Shown here: in pieces, positions 1-8,780 of the stretch
How positions within the stretch are numbered: position 1 is the first letter of the stretch
How the letters are laid out: each line of letters begins with the position of its first letter
DNA from: Choanephora cucurbitarum
Taxonomy: Eukaryota > Mucoromycota > Mucoromycetes > Mucorales > Choanephoraceae
Assembly (NCBI GenBank): GCA_025331435.1
Contig: JAIWNI010000238.1
Coordinates: forward strand, 1 to 18,340
Reading direction: 5' to 3'
Length of the DNA stretch: 18,340 nt
Program-made: the position numbers and the translations under genes
Notes under the pieces: generated by a model
Told to the model about the DNA's origin: nothing
Database searches by the model: none
Seen by the model: only the letters and a program-made list of their open reading frames with translations

Positions 1-16
1 TAAATATTTACAAAAG

Positions 17-36
17 AGAAAGAAAGAAAGAAAGAA

Positions 37-68
<32 letters not shown>

Positions 69-210
69 AAAAAGACAAGAAGAAGAAAGAAGAAAGAAAG
101 AAGAAGAAAAAGAAAGAAAAAGAAAGAAAAGAAAAGAAAAAAAAGAAAGAAAGAAAAAGAAAGAAGAAAGAAAGAAAAAGAAAGAAGAAAGAAGAAGAAG
201 AAGAAGAAGA
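17..210. repeat. GAAA/GAA purine microsatellite
   Basis: The plus strand is an almost uninterrupted run of GAAA, GAAAA and GAA units with occasional interruptions, ending in several GAA triplets near 195-210. The reverse reading gives a long Phe/Leu/Ser ORF that is only a translation of the repeat. It is a simple-sequence tract with no gene. Copy number in such tracts is easily misassembled. Confidence 0.95.
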
Positions 211-722
211 TCAGTTGTTGGTGGTGGGGTGGACATATCAGCGCTTGTTGCTTTTGTGACAAGTGTGGTCTTCAAGTCATACATTTGGCTGATACTGTCA
301 TAACTGAGCAACTTCCATTCTTTGTTGGTCTTCTGATTCTAAACTTCACCACGAATTATCACAGAGGCAAGCAAGGTTGTAGAGGACATGTAGCTGCGAA
401 CTAAAATTGATGAACTCATCAATGGTGGAGGGGAGGACAAGAATTGCGACTTTAAGGCTATCTATTGCAGCATTGCTTGAGTTATGCCTTCGGCCTGGAA
501 AACAAGTGAATTCTTCATTCTGACCCATAGCATGTAGAGTCCGAAACGTCAAGGGCTAGTCTTCGAGGACAGCTTTTTCACCTTGACGTCTCGCAACATT
601 TACAAAAGACTTTATTGTCTACTTCTACTACAAGTCTGGCCGGCATCTTTTCAGCGCATCACAGTCAAACAATATAATTGCATCTATGTGGGTCGTGAGC
701 CTTTGTGAGCCTAAAAATGTTG
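211..722. other. No recognisable gene; weak minus-strand open stretch
   Basis: The only open stretch of note is minus 552-346, about 68 residues, with a balanced composition and a plausible coding look (for example the segment AAIDSLKVAILVLPSTIDEF). It has no recognised motif, and the DNA between it and the coding-like stretch at 723-1158 has stops in the frames I checked. It could be an exon of a decayed gene or chance. I see no RNA gene here. Confidence 0.3.
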
Positions 723-1158
723 CTACAGCAGCAACAACACCAGACTGCAGCTCATTTCACTACTTTGCTTTTTCTTTATGGTCAAGAGATCCCAAGAAGC
801 ATCAGAGTCTTCAGAATCTTGCATGATGCCTGTATTTTGCAGCTTGATGGCATTCAGCTGGTCTTTAGCTTCATCATACGCTTGACATTCACGGCATTGT
901 TCAAGCACATCATGATAGCATCCTTCAATTTAGTTGGCAATCTTCTGCTGGGCGCGTACAACTCAAGCTTCATCTTTCTACCAAAAGACACAAAAGCAGG
1001 ATCTGTCTGTCGATCAATCTTGATTATTCCTTGAACAATCAGCAGCTTGTTCAAGTTAGACACAAATGACCTCTTGATGTTTGTTCTTGAAATTGGTCAA
1101 TTGCTGCGGAACGGAGAGAGTTGTATTCTTTCATAACATCATCATCATCATTTTCTCA
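723..1158 (-). pseudogene. Unidentified coding-like stretch, frame-broken
   Basis: Three overlapping minus-strand frames read like one protein. An Asp-rich start at about 1158-1130 leads into MKEYNSLRSAAIDQFQEQ. A frame break near 1065 leads into SNLNKLLIVQGIIKIDRQTD and a Lys/Arg-rich part. A second break near 870-900 leads into LEQCRECQAYDEAKDQLNAI, a Ser/Asp/Glu segment and a stop at 723. Amino-acid use is balanced and not repeat-derived, which is why I list it. I do not recognise the family. The frame breaks resemble the single-base breaks in the E2 and chitinase genes, so this may be a real exon with sequence errors. Start, splice sites and full extent are unknown. Confidence 0.3.
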
Positions 1159-1758
1159 TCAAAAAAATTCCAGTACGCAAATTCAGTTTGAAAAAACCAA
1201 TAGTGGCAGAAGAAAAAATTGTTGTCCCCGAATTAATATCAATTTCAAGTAAGAAGATCACAAGCATAGACAAAGGTTGGCCTCTTCGAAGGGAGTGTTT
1301 GCCATTTAGAAAAAAACAGTTGGGCTTGGGGAGGATTTGCTTCTCGAAATCTTGGGGAGAGACATCAACAGAAGAAAAAAAACCGTTGCGCACCGGGAAA
1401 GGCAGCCAAAGAGGGTTGTCGGAAAACTTGTTAGGATTTTTTTTGAATCAACAAAGATCCGCGAAAATGAAACAAAGGTGGGATAGAGACAGCTGAATTC
1501 CGTTGGGGCCAGCCTTGGAGCTCGGTGCGAGAGCAACTCCAACAGGCTTCTTTTGTCTTGGGAGATGTTGAGAGTAGAACGCGGGCATCATACCTCAATC
1601 TTTGCATCTGCCGACGCAAAATTCAGCAGACTGGTTTGTTGTGGCGGGTGGTGACGGCGACGACAAAGTTCAGAAGGCAAAGACGGAGAAAGCTTTGTAT
1701 TTTTCATTTAGAAAAAAAAGTTAAAGAGAGAAGAGAAAAAGATAAAATAGGGGGCTCA
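1159..1758. other. Intergenic, no supported gene
   Basis: Short ORFs exist on both strands but shadow each other, and none carries a recognisable motif. A 47-codon minus-strand ORF starting near 1592 (MMPAFYSQHLPRQKKP) could be a leader exon of the stretch at 723-1158, but no splice pair was convincing. The A-rich stretch near 1700-1745 precedes the palindromic element. Confidence 0.4.
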
Positions 1759-1916
1759 ATAATACTTTATCTTTTTATGCATCTAATTTTTTACATCTGC
1801 GGAATTTCAACTACACCCAATAAGAGCTCACGCATAGTTTTGGTTGGGCTTTCATTGGGTATAATTAAAATTCCGCAGATCTAAAAAATTAGATGCATAA
1901 AAAGATAAAGTATTAT
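1759..1916. mobile_element. 158-bp palindromic foldback (MITE-like) element
   Basis: The left arm starts ATAATACTTTATC at 1759 and the right arm ends GATAAAGTATTAT at 1916, its reverse complement. Pairing continues inward through a TATGCATCTAATTTTT block and a CTGCGGAATTT block, and weakly into the loop (ACCCAAT near 1816 against ATTGGGT near 1854). The arms are about 50 bp each with only small mismatches. There is no ORF. The ends fit a TA target duplication lying inside the palindrome, as in Tc1/mariner-type MITEs, but TA is itself palindromic so this is not proof. It directly abuts the Helitron fragment at 1917, so it may have inserted into that copy and truncated it. Confidence 0.75.
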
Positions 1917-2230
1917 GCCATGTTGTACAGATGATACAACAGCTTCATGCGATGAAGTTGAGAAATGTAGGCAGCTGGTAGTTGCTTCTTTCGTCCCCTT
2001 CTTCGAACATCATCAGCTTCGTTTTTTAATCTAGTGGTAGATCTCATTCTGTCGATATTGCGAGTACGTTCCTAAATATCAATAATAAAGCATTTAGTCG
2101 ATCTTGACGTTGTATAGAGATATATAAGATTATCCAAACTTACTCTACAATCATCACAGGTTTTGTATCTGGATTTTGAGAATGTCGTTTGTTGAACGCA
2201 GCAAGAGCAAAATCTAACTTCAGCGGGCAT
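1913..2230 (-). pseudogene. Helitron zinc-finger N-terminus, truncated
   Basis: Exon 1 (2230-2144, 29 codons) encodes two CxxC pairs: FCSCC followed by TCDDC. A 72-nt GT-AG intron (2143-2072) separates it from exon 2 (2071-1913). Exon 2 is rich in Arg/Lys and contains KQLPAAYISQLHRM, which matches [14 protein letters not shown] of the full Helitron protein. The intron falls directly after the Arg that follows the second CxxC in both copies. The frame is open for about 81 residues and meets a stop formed by the first bases of the palindromic element (TAA at 1915-1913). It is a truncated remnant of a transposase gene. It could still yield a short zinc-finger peptide, but nothing shows that it does. 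Confidence 0.8.
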
Positions 2231-2363
2231 GATAACGATCTAATATGTAAACTTGTAACGAATAAGAAAGTAGACTATTTAATTTTTTCCATTAGTTGAT
2301 CAAAGGCGAAGGTCACGTGACTGTAAATTAATTTTTCTCAAATTTCAGTAATATATGTTTTGA
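1917..2363 (-). mobile_element. Truncated 5' end of a second Helitron
   Basis: Reading the minus strand, the sequence starts TCAAAACATATATTACTGAA after a host A at 2364. It parallels the 5' end of the full Helitron (TCACTTATAATATACTGAAA at 16713). Both copies then carry TCACGTGA 40-43 nt inside the terminus (2313-2320 here), followed by a zinc-finger exon, an intron at the same codon and a basic second exon. The rest of the element (Rep, helicase, 3' end) is absent, and homology stops where the palindromic element begins. Sequence divergence from the full copy is substantial, so this is a different, probably older lineage. The end at 1917 is set by the adjoining element and not by a Helitron terminus. 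Confidence 0.8.
2313..2320. promoter_or_regulatory. CACGTG palindrome of the Helitron fragment
   Basis: The octamer TCACGTGA lies within a longer perfect palindrome GTCACGTGAC, 43 nt inside the 5' terminus and upstream of the zinc-finger exon. The full Helitron has the same octamer 40 nt inside its end. The conserved position in two diverged copies suggests a promoter or terminus-recognition element. CACGTG is the classical bHLH (E-box) core, but which protein binds is unknown. Confidence 0.5.
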
Positions 2364-2747
2364 TGAGGGCGCGTTTTCCCCAATCAGTACTTCTTTTTTT
2401 TTTGTCCCCCACGTTTTTGAAAAGCCAAAAAGGTACCAAATTTTCAACTCTATTTCTCTGAAGCATTTGCGTTATTATATAAAGTTCAAAACACTATAAA
2501 TATACTCTTTTTCTCAGATACGTTATTTGAAAGAAAAGTCCTTTTTTTTAATCAATTGTTTAGCTTTTTATACTTTTGCTGTTACACCTTAAAAAACTTT
2601 ACTTTCCCCACATTTTTTTTATTCTACGAGTAAGCCTTTTAAAACGGGTCCTATCGGATACTTAAAATTCCGCTTGTACTCTTTGAAAGAAGTCATAGAT
2701 TTACGAAATAAACAAGGGTGTGTTTGATCATCTAATTTGGACGCGCT
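2364..2747. other. AT-rich intergenic region
   Basis: This stretch is AT-rich with short homopolymers (T-run near 2391-2402). A possible second exon for the small ORF on its right lies near 2620-2680 on the minus strand: an open run ending GPVLKGLLVE then TAA. It would be joined by a GTAAAG donor near 2753 and an AG acceptor near 2676 or 2662. That splice is speculative. Confidence 0.4.
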
Positions 2748-2918
2748 CTACTTTACTTCATTTAATCCCATAATTTGTTTTCCATTGTCTTTAGTTTCGA
2801 AGCCACTTATTGTAGGCTTCTTTTTGTCATCATGAACCATTGACAGTGTAAAACTAGCGGGAAACGTCGGATTGTAATTGATTGACATCACTATCAAAAA
2901 TACCAACAGCTTGTTCAT
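2748..2918 (-). CDS. Small putative secreted protein (56 aa)
   Basis: The ORF begins MNKLLVFLIVMSINYNPTFP, a short basic N-region followed by a hydrophobic core, as expected of a signal peptide. It then turns hydrophilic with a DDKKKPTISGFETKDNGKQI stretch and ends at a TAG at 2748. A TATA-like TATATATT (2951-2958 on the minus strand) lies about 35 nt upstream of the ATG. The 229-bp gap to the E2 start would be a divergent promoter. The last codons contain GAA followed by GTAAAG, a possible splice donor, so the protein may be longer. I recognise no family. Short length and lack of homology evidence keep this tentative. Confidence 0.45.
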   Translation of the reverse strand: MNKLLVFLIVMSINYNPTFPASFTLSMVHDDKKKPTISGFETKDNGKQIMGLNEVK

Positions 2919-3085
2919 ATATTTGCTCCCGCTACAAAAATCACGCGTAAAATATATACCCCGAATTAAATAATTTTTTCTCCTTCCGCCGCTACCCGAC
3001 TAGTGGTAGGCCCTAACATAAAATAAAATAAAAAAAATTATTTGTAGTATTACAATCCTTCTTCTCTATTATTTAAATAAAAAGC

Positions 3086-3140
3086 CCCCTTCTCTTTTCT
3101 TTCTCCTTTTTCTCTCTTCCCCACTTTTTCTCTTGTATTT
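3086..3140 (+). promoter_or_regulatory. Pyrimidine-rich leader of the E2 gene
   Basis: Immediately upstream of the E2 ATG (3148) the plus strand is dominated by C and T (CTTCTCTTTTCTTTCTCC and further CT runs). Such tracts are common just upstream of highly expressed housekeeping genes in fungi. No clear TATA box is seen on the plus strand. The assignment as promoter or 5' UTR is by position. Confidence 0.5.
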
Positions 3141-3147
3141 ATTCAAT

Positions 3148-4962
3148 ATGGCAATACTCTCGCGTATCACCTCTTGTATCTAGAATCTCTCGTATTTCTG
3201 CTTCATCAACCTCAACTGCAGCTTTACGTCACCTTTCCCAAGTCAGAAACTTGCACGTTCAAGCTCCTGCTGCTTTATATACTGTTGGTCATGAACGTTT
3301 AAGGTAAGAAGAAAGAACACGAACCAGTTTGGAACATCAGCTCAAACCCACACACACACAATCGCATAGACAATCTGGTGCTCTCAAGAAGGGTGTTTTT
3401 GTCAACCAATTCAGAACTTATGGTAAGTGACAATGGGATCGATCAGAAAAAACCCAATGGGGATCGAGCAGCAAAATCCAAAAGAGGGCAGAAAAAGAGA
3501 CAACGACTTACATTATACATTTTAGCTGATAAGGTGTGAAGGTTCCTCAAATGGCCGAATCTATCTCTGAAGGTACCCTCAAACAATGGTGTGAAAACGT
3601 AAGTATTCATTCGGCGGTAATTTATGGTAAAAATTATCTAATCACAATTAAACTTTAGAGGTTGGTGATTTCGTTCAACAGGACGAAGAAGTTGCTACCA
3701 TCGAAACCGACAAAATTGACGTCACTGTCAACTCTCCTGCTTCAGGAACTATGTTGAAGTTTATGCTCAAGAAGAAGACAATGTTTCTGTTGGTGCCGAC
3801 CTTTTTCAAATTAGAACTTGGTGATGCACCCAAGAAGGTTCGTGGGAATAGAGGATATATATATGTAAAACATTTTTGTGCGGTTTACTAAGTAAATCAT
3901 ATCTCTTTTTTTTTATTATTATTTACATCTACAGGTGCTTCTCCTGCTGCAAAGAAGGAAGAACCTAAGGAAGAACCTAAGGAAGAAGCTCCTAAGCAAG
4001 AAGAAACCTAAGAAGGAAGAGCCCAAGAAGGAAGAGCCCAAGAAGGAAGCTCCTAAGAAGGAGGCTCCCAAGAAGGAAGAATCCAAGTCTGCCGCTCCTG
4101 CTGCCGGTGCCGAAAAGGCTTATGGTTCTCGCAACGAAACTCGTGTCAAGATGAACCGTATGCGTCTCAGAATTGCTGAACGTTTGAAGCAATCTCAAGA
4201 TACTGCTGCTTCTTTGACACTTTCAATGAAATTGATATGACCAACTTGATGAACCTTCGTTCTGATACAAGGACGCTGTTGTCAAGAAGCATGGTGTCAA
4301 ATTTGGTTTCATGTCTGCTTTCGCTAAGGCTGCTGCTGAAGCTTTGGTTGAACTTCCTGCTATCAACGCCTCCATCGACGGTAACGAAATCGTCTACCAT
4401 GACTTTGTTGATATGAGCATTGCTGTTGCCACACCCAAGGGTTTGGTTACTTCCCGTTTTGAGAAATGTTGAAGATATGGGTTTGATCGATATTGAAAAG
4501 AACATTGCTGAACTCGGTAAAAAGGTAAACACAGATGGGTTCTTATTGGAAAAAGGAAAAAGAGATGCTAATGAGTTTTTTTTTTTTATGAAAAAAAGGC
4601 TCGTGATAACAAGATTACCATGAGGATATGGCTGGTGGTACCTTCACTATCTCCAACGGTGGTGTCTTTGGTTCATTGATGGGTACACCTATCATCAACT
4701 TGCCACAAACTGCCATTTTGGGTATGCACGCTATTAAGGAAAGACCTATTGCTGTCAACGGAAAGGTAAGCACATTTAGAGCGACTACATAGAATACCTG
4801 AAAAGATATACTAACCCACCAACTTAGGTCGAAATCCGTCCCATGATGTATGTTGCTCTTACTTACGACCACAGACTCGTTGATGGTCGTGAAGCCGTTA
4901 CATTCTTGGTTAGAATTAAGGAACTTGTTGAAGATCCCAGAAGATTCCTTTTGGGTGTCTAA
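3148..4962 (+). CDS. KGD2: 2-oxoglutarate dehydrogenase E2, succinyltransferase
   Basis: This is the E2 core of the mitochondrial 2-oxoglutarate dehydrogenase complex, which moves the succinyl group from lipoamide to CoA in the citric acid cycle. Seven exons: 3148-3303, 3370-3422, 3526-3598, 3661-3837, 3935-4524, 4599-4765, 4828-4962, all with GT-AG introns of 62-103 nt. The order is a Ser/Arg-rich mitochondrial leader, a lipoyl domain beginning [18 protein letters not shown] with the lipoylated Lys in ETDKIDV, a Lys/Pro/Glu linker, and a catalytic domain with [34 protein letters not shown] and the active-site His in DHRLVDG. The end RRFLLGV fits the family. No peripheral-subunit-binding domain is evident. 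The reading frame is broken by single-base indels near 3172, 3535, 3752, 3804, 4001, 4218, 4265, 4452 and 4622; conceptual translation across them is otherwise clean. Either the consensus is error-prone or this copy is a pseudogene. I favour error. Confidence 0.92.
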
Positions 4963-5070
4963 ATTCAATAACCTTTTGTATAAAAAAACCCCTCTCTCTC
5001 CCTTAACTATAAATTCATCTGAACCTTTTTGCATCTTTTATTCTCTCTTATTTTCATCTTTTTTATTATC

Positions 5071-5076
5071 AATAAA
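5071..5076 (+). terminator. AATAAA polyadenylation signal of the E2 gene
   Basis: AATAAA lies 109 nt after the E2 stop codon in a T-rich 3' region. The E2 and chitinase genes converge with 210 bp between their stop codons, so their 3' ends probably overlap or nearly so. Confidence 0.5.
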
Positions 5077-5172
5077 AGAAAAATGTAATACATGTATTCA
5101 ATAGATACAATCAAACTTATACCTAAGAAGTCCTTTCTGAATAGTGCAACACATTAAATATGGTTGTCAGAT

Positions 5173-6801
5173 TTAACAAGTTTTGACTAAGCTCCAAACA
5201 GACCAAGATGAGCCATTAGCTGAAGGAGTTTCACCTTGTGTCCACCATTGAGCCTTGTAGAGTTACCTTGGTATGTAGCAAGAGATCCACTTGTGTAAAC
5301 AGTACCTGAAGACCATGTGCTAGCTGAGTCACAACCAGCAGCGCCTGTTGGAGAACCATTTGTGGCAGTAGAAGAGGATGTTGGAGGAACAGAAGCTTGT
5401 AGCAGATTGAGTGCTAGTCTGACTTGGGGTATTGGTAGCAGAAGGAGCTCCACTGGTAATGGCAGAAGGAGGAGAATTGCCACGATCATGGGAGAAATGG
5501 CATCGAGAAGTTCACCATTGTCTTGCTCAATGGACCAAACAAATAGACCAGCAAGTCCTTTATCCAAAGCATACTTTGTCTTAACACCAAGTGAGATAGG
5601 GTCGTCATAAGAGATGAATTGCTTGTTGGTAGGGTTATAAAGCCAAGGAGTTTGAGTGATATCATCGAAATGACGGATCCAAGGAGAGGCAGCTGTTGTA
5701 GGTGATGAAAGAAGACCCACTAGATCGCATATTAGCCCAACGCCAAACACCGGAAGCTTGAGAGCTATCTTTAGAACAGTAAGGATTGGTCCAAGGTCCA
5801 TCAAGTGAGTCACCAAGGGGTGGGTTAGGAGAAACAGCTGGGTTGTATTGTGTGGTAGGATTGCTAGAGACAGTCAATGTTTGAGCGCGACCATAGAAGG
5901 GAATGCCGCCTACGAGCTTGTTATAGGGAACACCTGCAGCATTCCAAGCCTCGATGCCTTGAGCAAAACCAACAGAATAGCCCTTGCCAGGTTCAGCACG
6001 GAAAGGTGCGTTAGGTCCACTAGTGGAATTCCATGCACCATTGACATCGAATGCCATAACATGGAAGCGATCGACGTAAGGAACGAAACCAGAGACATCA
6101 TCGGATTTAGTGGCACCTCCCCAAGGAGTGATGTGGACAGCAATCGAGATTTCTTTGTGGCTGTTAGGGAAATTCGAGTCCAATGCTTCTCGAAGTTCCT
6201 TGACAAGCAAGTTGAAGTTGTCCACGTCTTGATCACTTACAGCATTGCAACCAGCACCAACAGAGTTAGGGTATTCCCAGTCGATGTCAACACCATCCGT
6301 ATTGAACTTCTTGACGAAATCGATGTTCCATTGAACAAAGCTTTTGCGACTACTAGCAGAAGCGGCCATTGTTGAAAAACCTGTAGAGCCAGACCATCCG
6401 CCTACACTGATCAAGACCTTAGTGCCTGCCTGATGGGCCAAAGAAATCAATTTAGGGAAACCATATTGCACATAATCTATTGTATTAAAAAAATCATTAG
6501 CCTATAGTTGTTCTTGATTGTCAATGAATCTCAACTCACCATCAAAGACGCCAGTATCCTGCCAAATCGGGTTTCCACCAGAATTTTGAATAGCAAAAGC
6601 ATAGTTGATGTGAGTATATCTCTTGAAGTCAATTTTTGAAGGAAGATAGCGACCGTAGAGCCAATTAGGAAAATAACCGACAATCACTTTATTCGATCTG
6701 TCTGCACGAGCCTGAAGACGCAGTGGAGATGCTGTTATCCCATCCAGCAAGTAAAAATAAGCAGTGGCAATCACAGAGATCAGAAGAGCGTTAATCTTCA
6801 T
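5173..6801 (-). CDS. Secreted GH18 chitinase with CBM5/12 domain
   Basis: An endochitinase-type enzyme that hydrolyses beta-1,4-GlcNAc bonds, probably for wall remodelling or chitin scavenging. Exon 1 is 6801-6540 and exon 2 is 6476-5173; the 63-nt intron has GTGAGT at its start, a CTAAT branch-like site and ends TAG. The N-terminus has a hydrophobic signal peptide. The GH18 barrel shows VIVGYFPNW, KVLISVGGW, the catalytic DGVDIDWEYPN (Glu near residue 155) and HVMAFDVNG. Then come a Ser/Thr/Pro linker and a CBM5/12 chitin-binding module with the typical KAQWWTQGETPSANGSSW core. The frame breaks near 5717 (GGG run), 5490, 5400 and 5258. Each side translates cleanly in another frame, and the true stop is at 5173 rather than that of the longest ORF. 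The ATG at 6801 is the only start that yields the signal peptide. Confidence 0.92.
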
Positions 6802-6889
6802 AATGTTCGTTGAGATATTAATAAGAAAGTAAAGAAAGAAAATGAGAAATTGGAATTAAACTGGCTCTTGACACACTGTTTCTGGAAGA

Positions 6890-6903
6890 GTTTAAATACA
6901 AAT
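6890..6903 (-). promoter_or_regulatory. TATA-like element upstream of the chitinase gene
   Basis: On the minus strand GTATTTAAACTC lies roughly 90-100 nt upstream of the chitinase ATG, followed by a CT-rich leader (TTTCTTTCTTTACTTTC). The position fits a TATA box with a 60-70-nt 5' UTR. This rests on a motif match only. Confidence 0.4.
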
Positions 6904-8549
6904 CTTATTGTTACTTCAACTGTATCTAAATCTTGCTTATGACGGATTCTTATGTGCTGCATGCTGACAAAAGATTATTTTTAAGGGTGCATTGTTTTCT
7001 TTCAGGGACACTTTTGTTGTGTAACCCGGTCATTTGTAATACTTGGACCGATAGTAATAGACACATGCATTTATCTAACTGCACATCGAGTTTGACGTAT
7101 ACCTGGCAAGGCTAGCATAAGATTGAATAAGCTTGAATAGAATTACGTTTTCTTTTGTCACACCATAAGAAACGAAATACAAAGGCCTTGCGTCTCTTTT
7201 TCTTTGTTTCGTAGCATAATACTTGAATTCTTTTATGACTGATCAGAATCATTAGAAATACTTTGGATAGAGGTTATCTGAAAAAGAAAGTAGGAGAATA
7301 AAGTAATGAAAGATAATATAAAGTTTAAAAAAACAGCCAGTATTAGTCATATGAATTTTCGATATACATCATATGTTGTCAATTTATCTAGGGGACGGGT
7401 CATCCAACATAATATCAAGAAAGGTGCTTTATATCGTCTATATGAAAAGGATGTTTCATCTTTTGCTAACCATTAGAAAACAATTAAGTCATCTTTTTTT
7501 TTTTGCTACTTTGCTTACAGAAGCAAGAGAGAACGAATAGAAAATTGAGACGATACCTTTAGTGATGTTAGCAGCAGTAATGATTGGTAATAAACCAAAG
7601 CAACCTTATATAATCAAAAGAACAATAGCTGTCAATGAAATACAAAAGCGCACCAAATTTTTCAGCGAAGCCAGTAGAACAACACTGCAGTTCTGTTGAA
7701 TTTAGACAATTATAATTCCCTATCTTAACAGATTTAAGCACAAATAGATTTCTTTGAATTGAGCCCTCTTTCGAAAGCGACTCTATAGTAGGATTACATA
7801 CATGGCATAATTGTTTTTCTCAAGAGTTTCGTAAGCAAACATAACAGAGTCTTTTCATTACGTGTTATCTCATTTAAGGAACTATACTATGTCTGGCGCT
7901 TATGATATTGACACAAACAAAGTTGATTAGTTTTATGTAATGTAATACATCGTCAGTGTCGTCAAAAGGGAATTTTCTCATCAAAAGGGAAAGGAAAAGT
8001 GATACCTAAATCAAAACAACCAAACAAAGACATAATTGCAGTACAAACCATTAGTTTGTTTGTTGGTTTTTTTCTATTAATGGAGGCTTTAAAGTTTCCA
8101 AGAAACGACTCTGACAAGCATAAATTAGTTTAGAAGAAAAGAAAACAAAGGAGACAATAACGAAGCTCTTTGCTTTAGAGGTATCATTATGTTCTGAACT
8201 TTGTCTTGGTTTTGGCGAAGTAGCAGAAATAAAACAGTTGTAATCGATCACTTTTAGGAGGAGCGAATTTACAGAACAACAATAGACATCAAGTACAGCC
8301 CAGCTGATGGACGCTGTTGGCTCATACACAAACAGAGTAGCGGTCACATGCGAATAAAGCTTATTGAGAAGAAAAGAAAGTACTAAGATTGATCTATAGC
8401 AATTGGCTCAACATAAAACGATGATTATCATTGTGTATCTCGATTCTGGCAATATTTCAATAAATGAAAGCTAAAGACCCGGATTCTTCAATGGACACAT
8501 TCAACTATAATGCAAGACATTTCAGCCCGATCGATAAAAGCGAGCAATA
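6904..8549. other. Intergenic region without a recognisable gene
   Basis: The DNA is AT-rich. ORFs of up to 98 codons exist (minus 8347-8051, plus 6933-7115), but neither has a recognisable motif, splice structure or clear compositional bias. I found no tRNA, rRNA or clear repeat. The right boundary is set by the MULE target-site duplication at 8550. Confidence 0.5.
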
Positions 8550-8560
8550 AAACTTTAACA
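8550..8560. repeat. Target-site duplication, left copy
   Basis: AAACTTTAACA directly precedes the left end of the MULE. The identical 11-mer follows the right end at 16979-16989. MULEs typically duplicate 8-11 bp, with 9 commonest. The first one or two A residues could be chance, so the true length may be 9-11 bp. Confidence 0.85.
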
Positions 8561-8719
8561 GAATGGCTATTTACCGCCACCGAAAATTCTTATTTACAAC
8601 CACTGACCCGATCCCTGAGTTTAAAATAATCTGATTTACAACCACCTTATTTACAACCACCTTATTTACAACCACCTTATTGACAACCACCTTATTGACA
8701 ACCACCCTTATTCACAACC
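8561..8719. repeat. MULE left terminal inverted repeat
   Basis: The outer 70 bp match the right end closely: ATTTACCGCCACCGAAA, TTCTTATTTACAACCACTG, ACCCGATCCCTGAGTTTAAA and ATAATCTG in the same order. The inner part (about 8629-8719) is a tandem array of about six 15-bp units of the type CAACCACCTTATTTA, with TTGA and TTCA variants. Iterated subterminal motifs like these are typical transposase binding sites. The right TIR carries a parallel array. Confidence 0.9.
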
Positions 8720-8780
8720 ATTTTTCGTGGTAATCATATGTAAATTCACTATGTCAATAAATGTGTATATATAACTCCAT

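Noticed and set aside
5317..6375. Plus-strand ORFs of 97 and 175 codons opposite the chitinase gene
   Set aside because: They are antisense shadows of a clear GH18 gene and contain no recognisable motif.
8629..8719. Regularly spaced short repeats that could suggest a CRISPR array
   Set aside because: The units are contiguous 15-mers without spacers, are mirrored at 16827-16905 in inverted orientation, and belong to the TIRs of a eukaryotic MULE.
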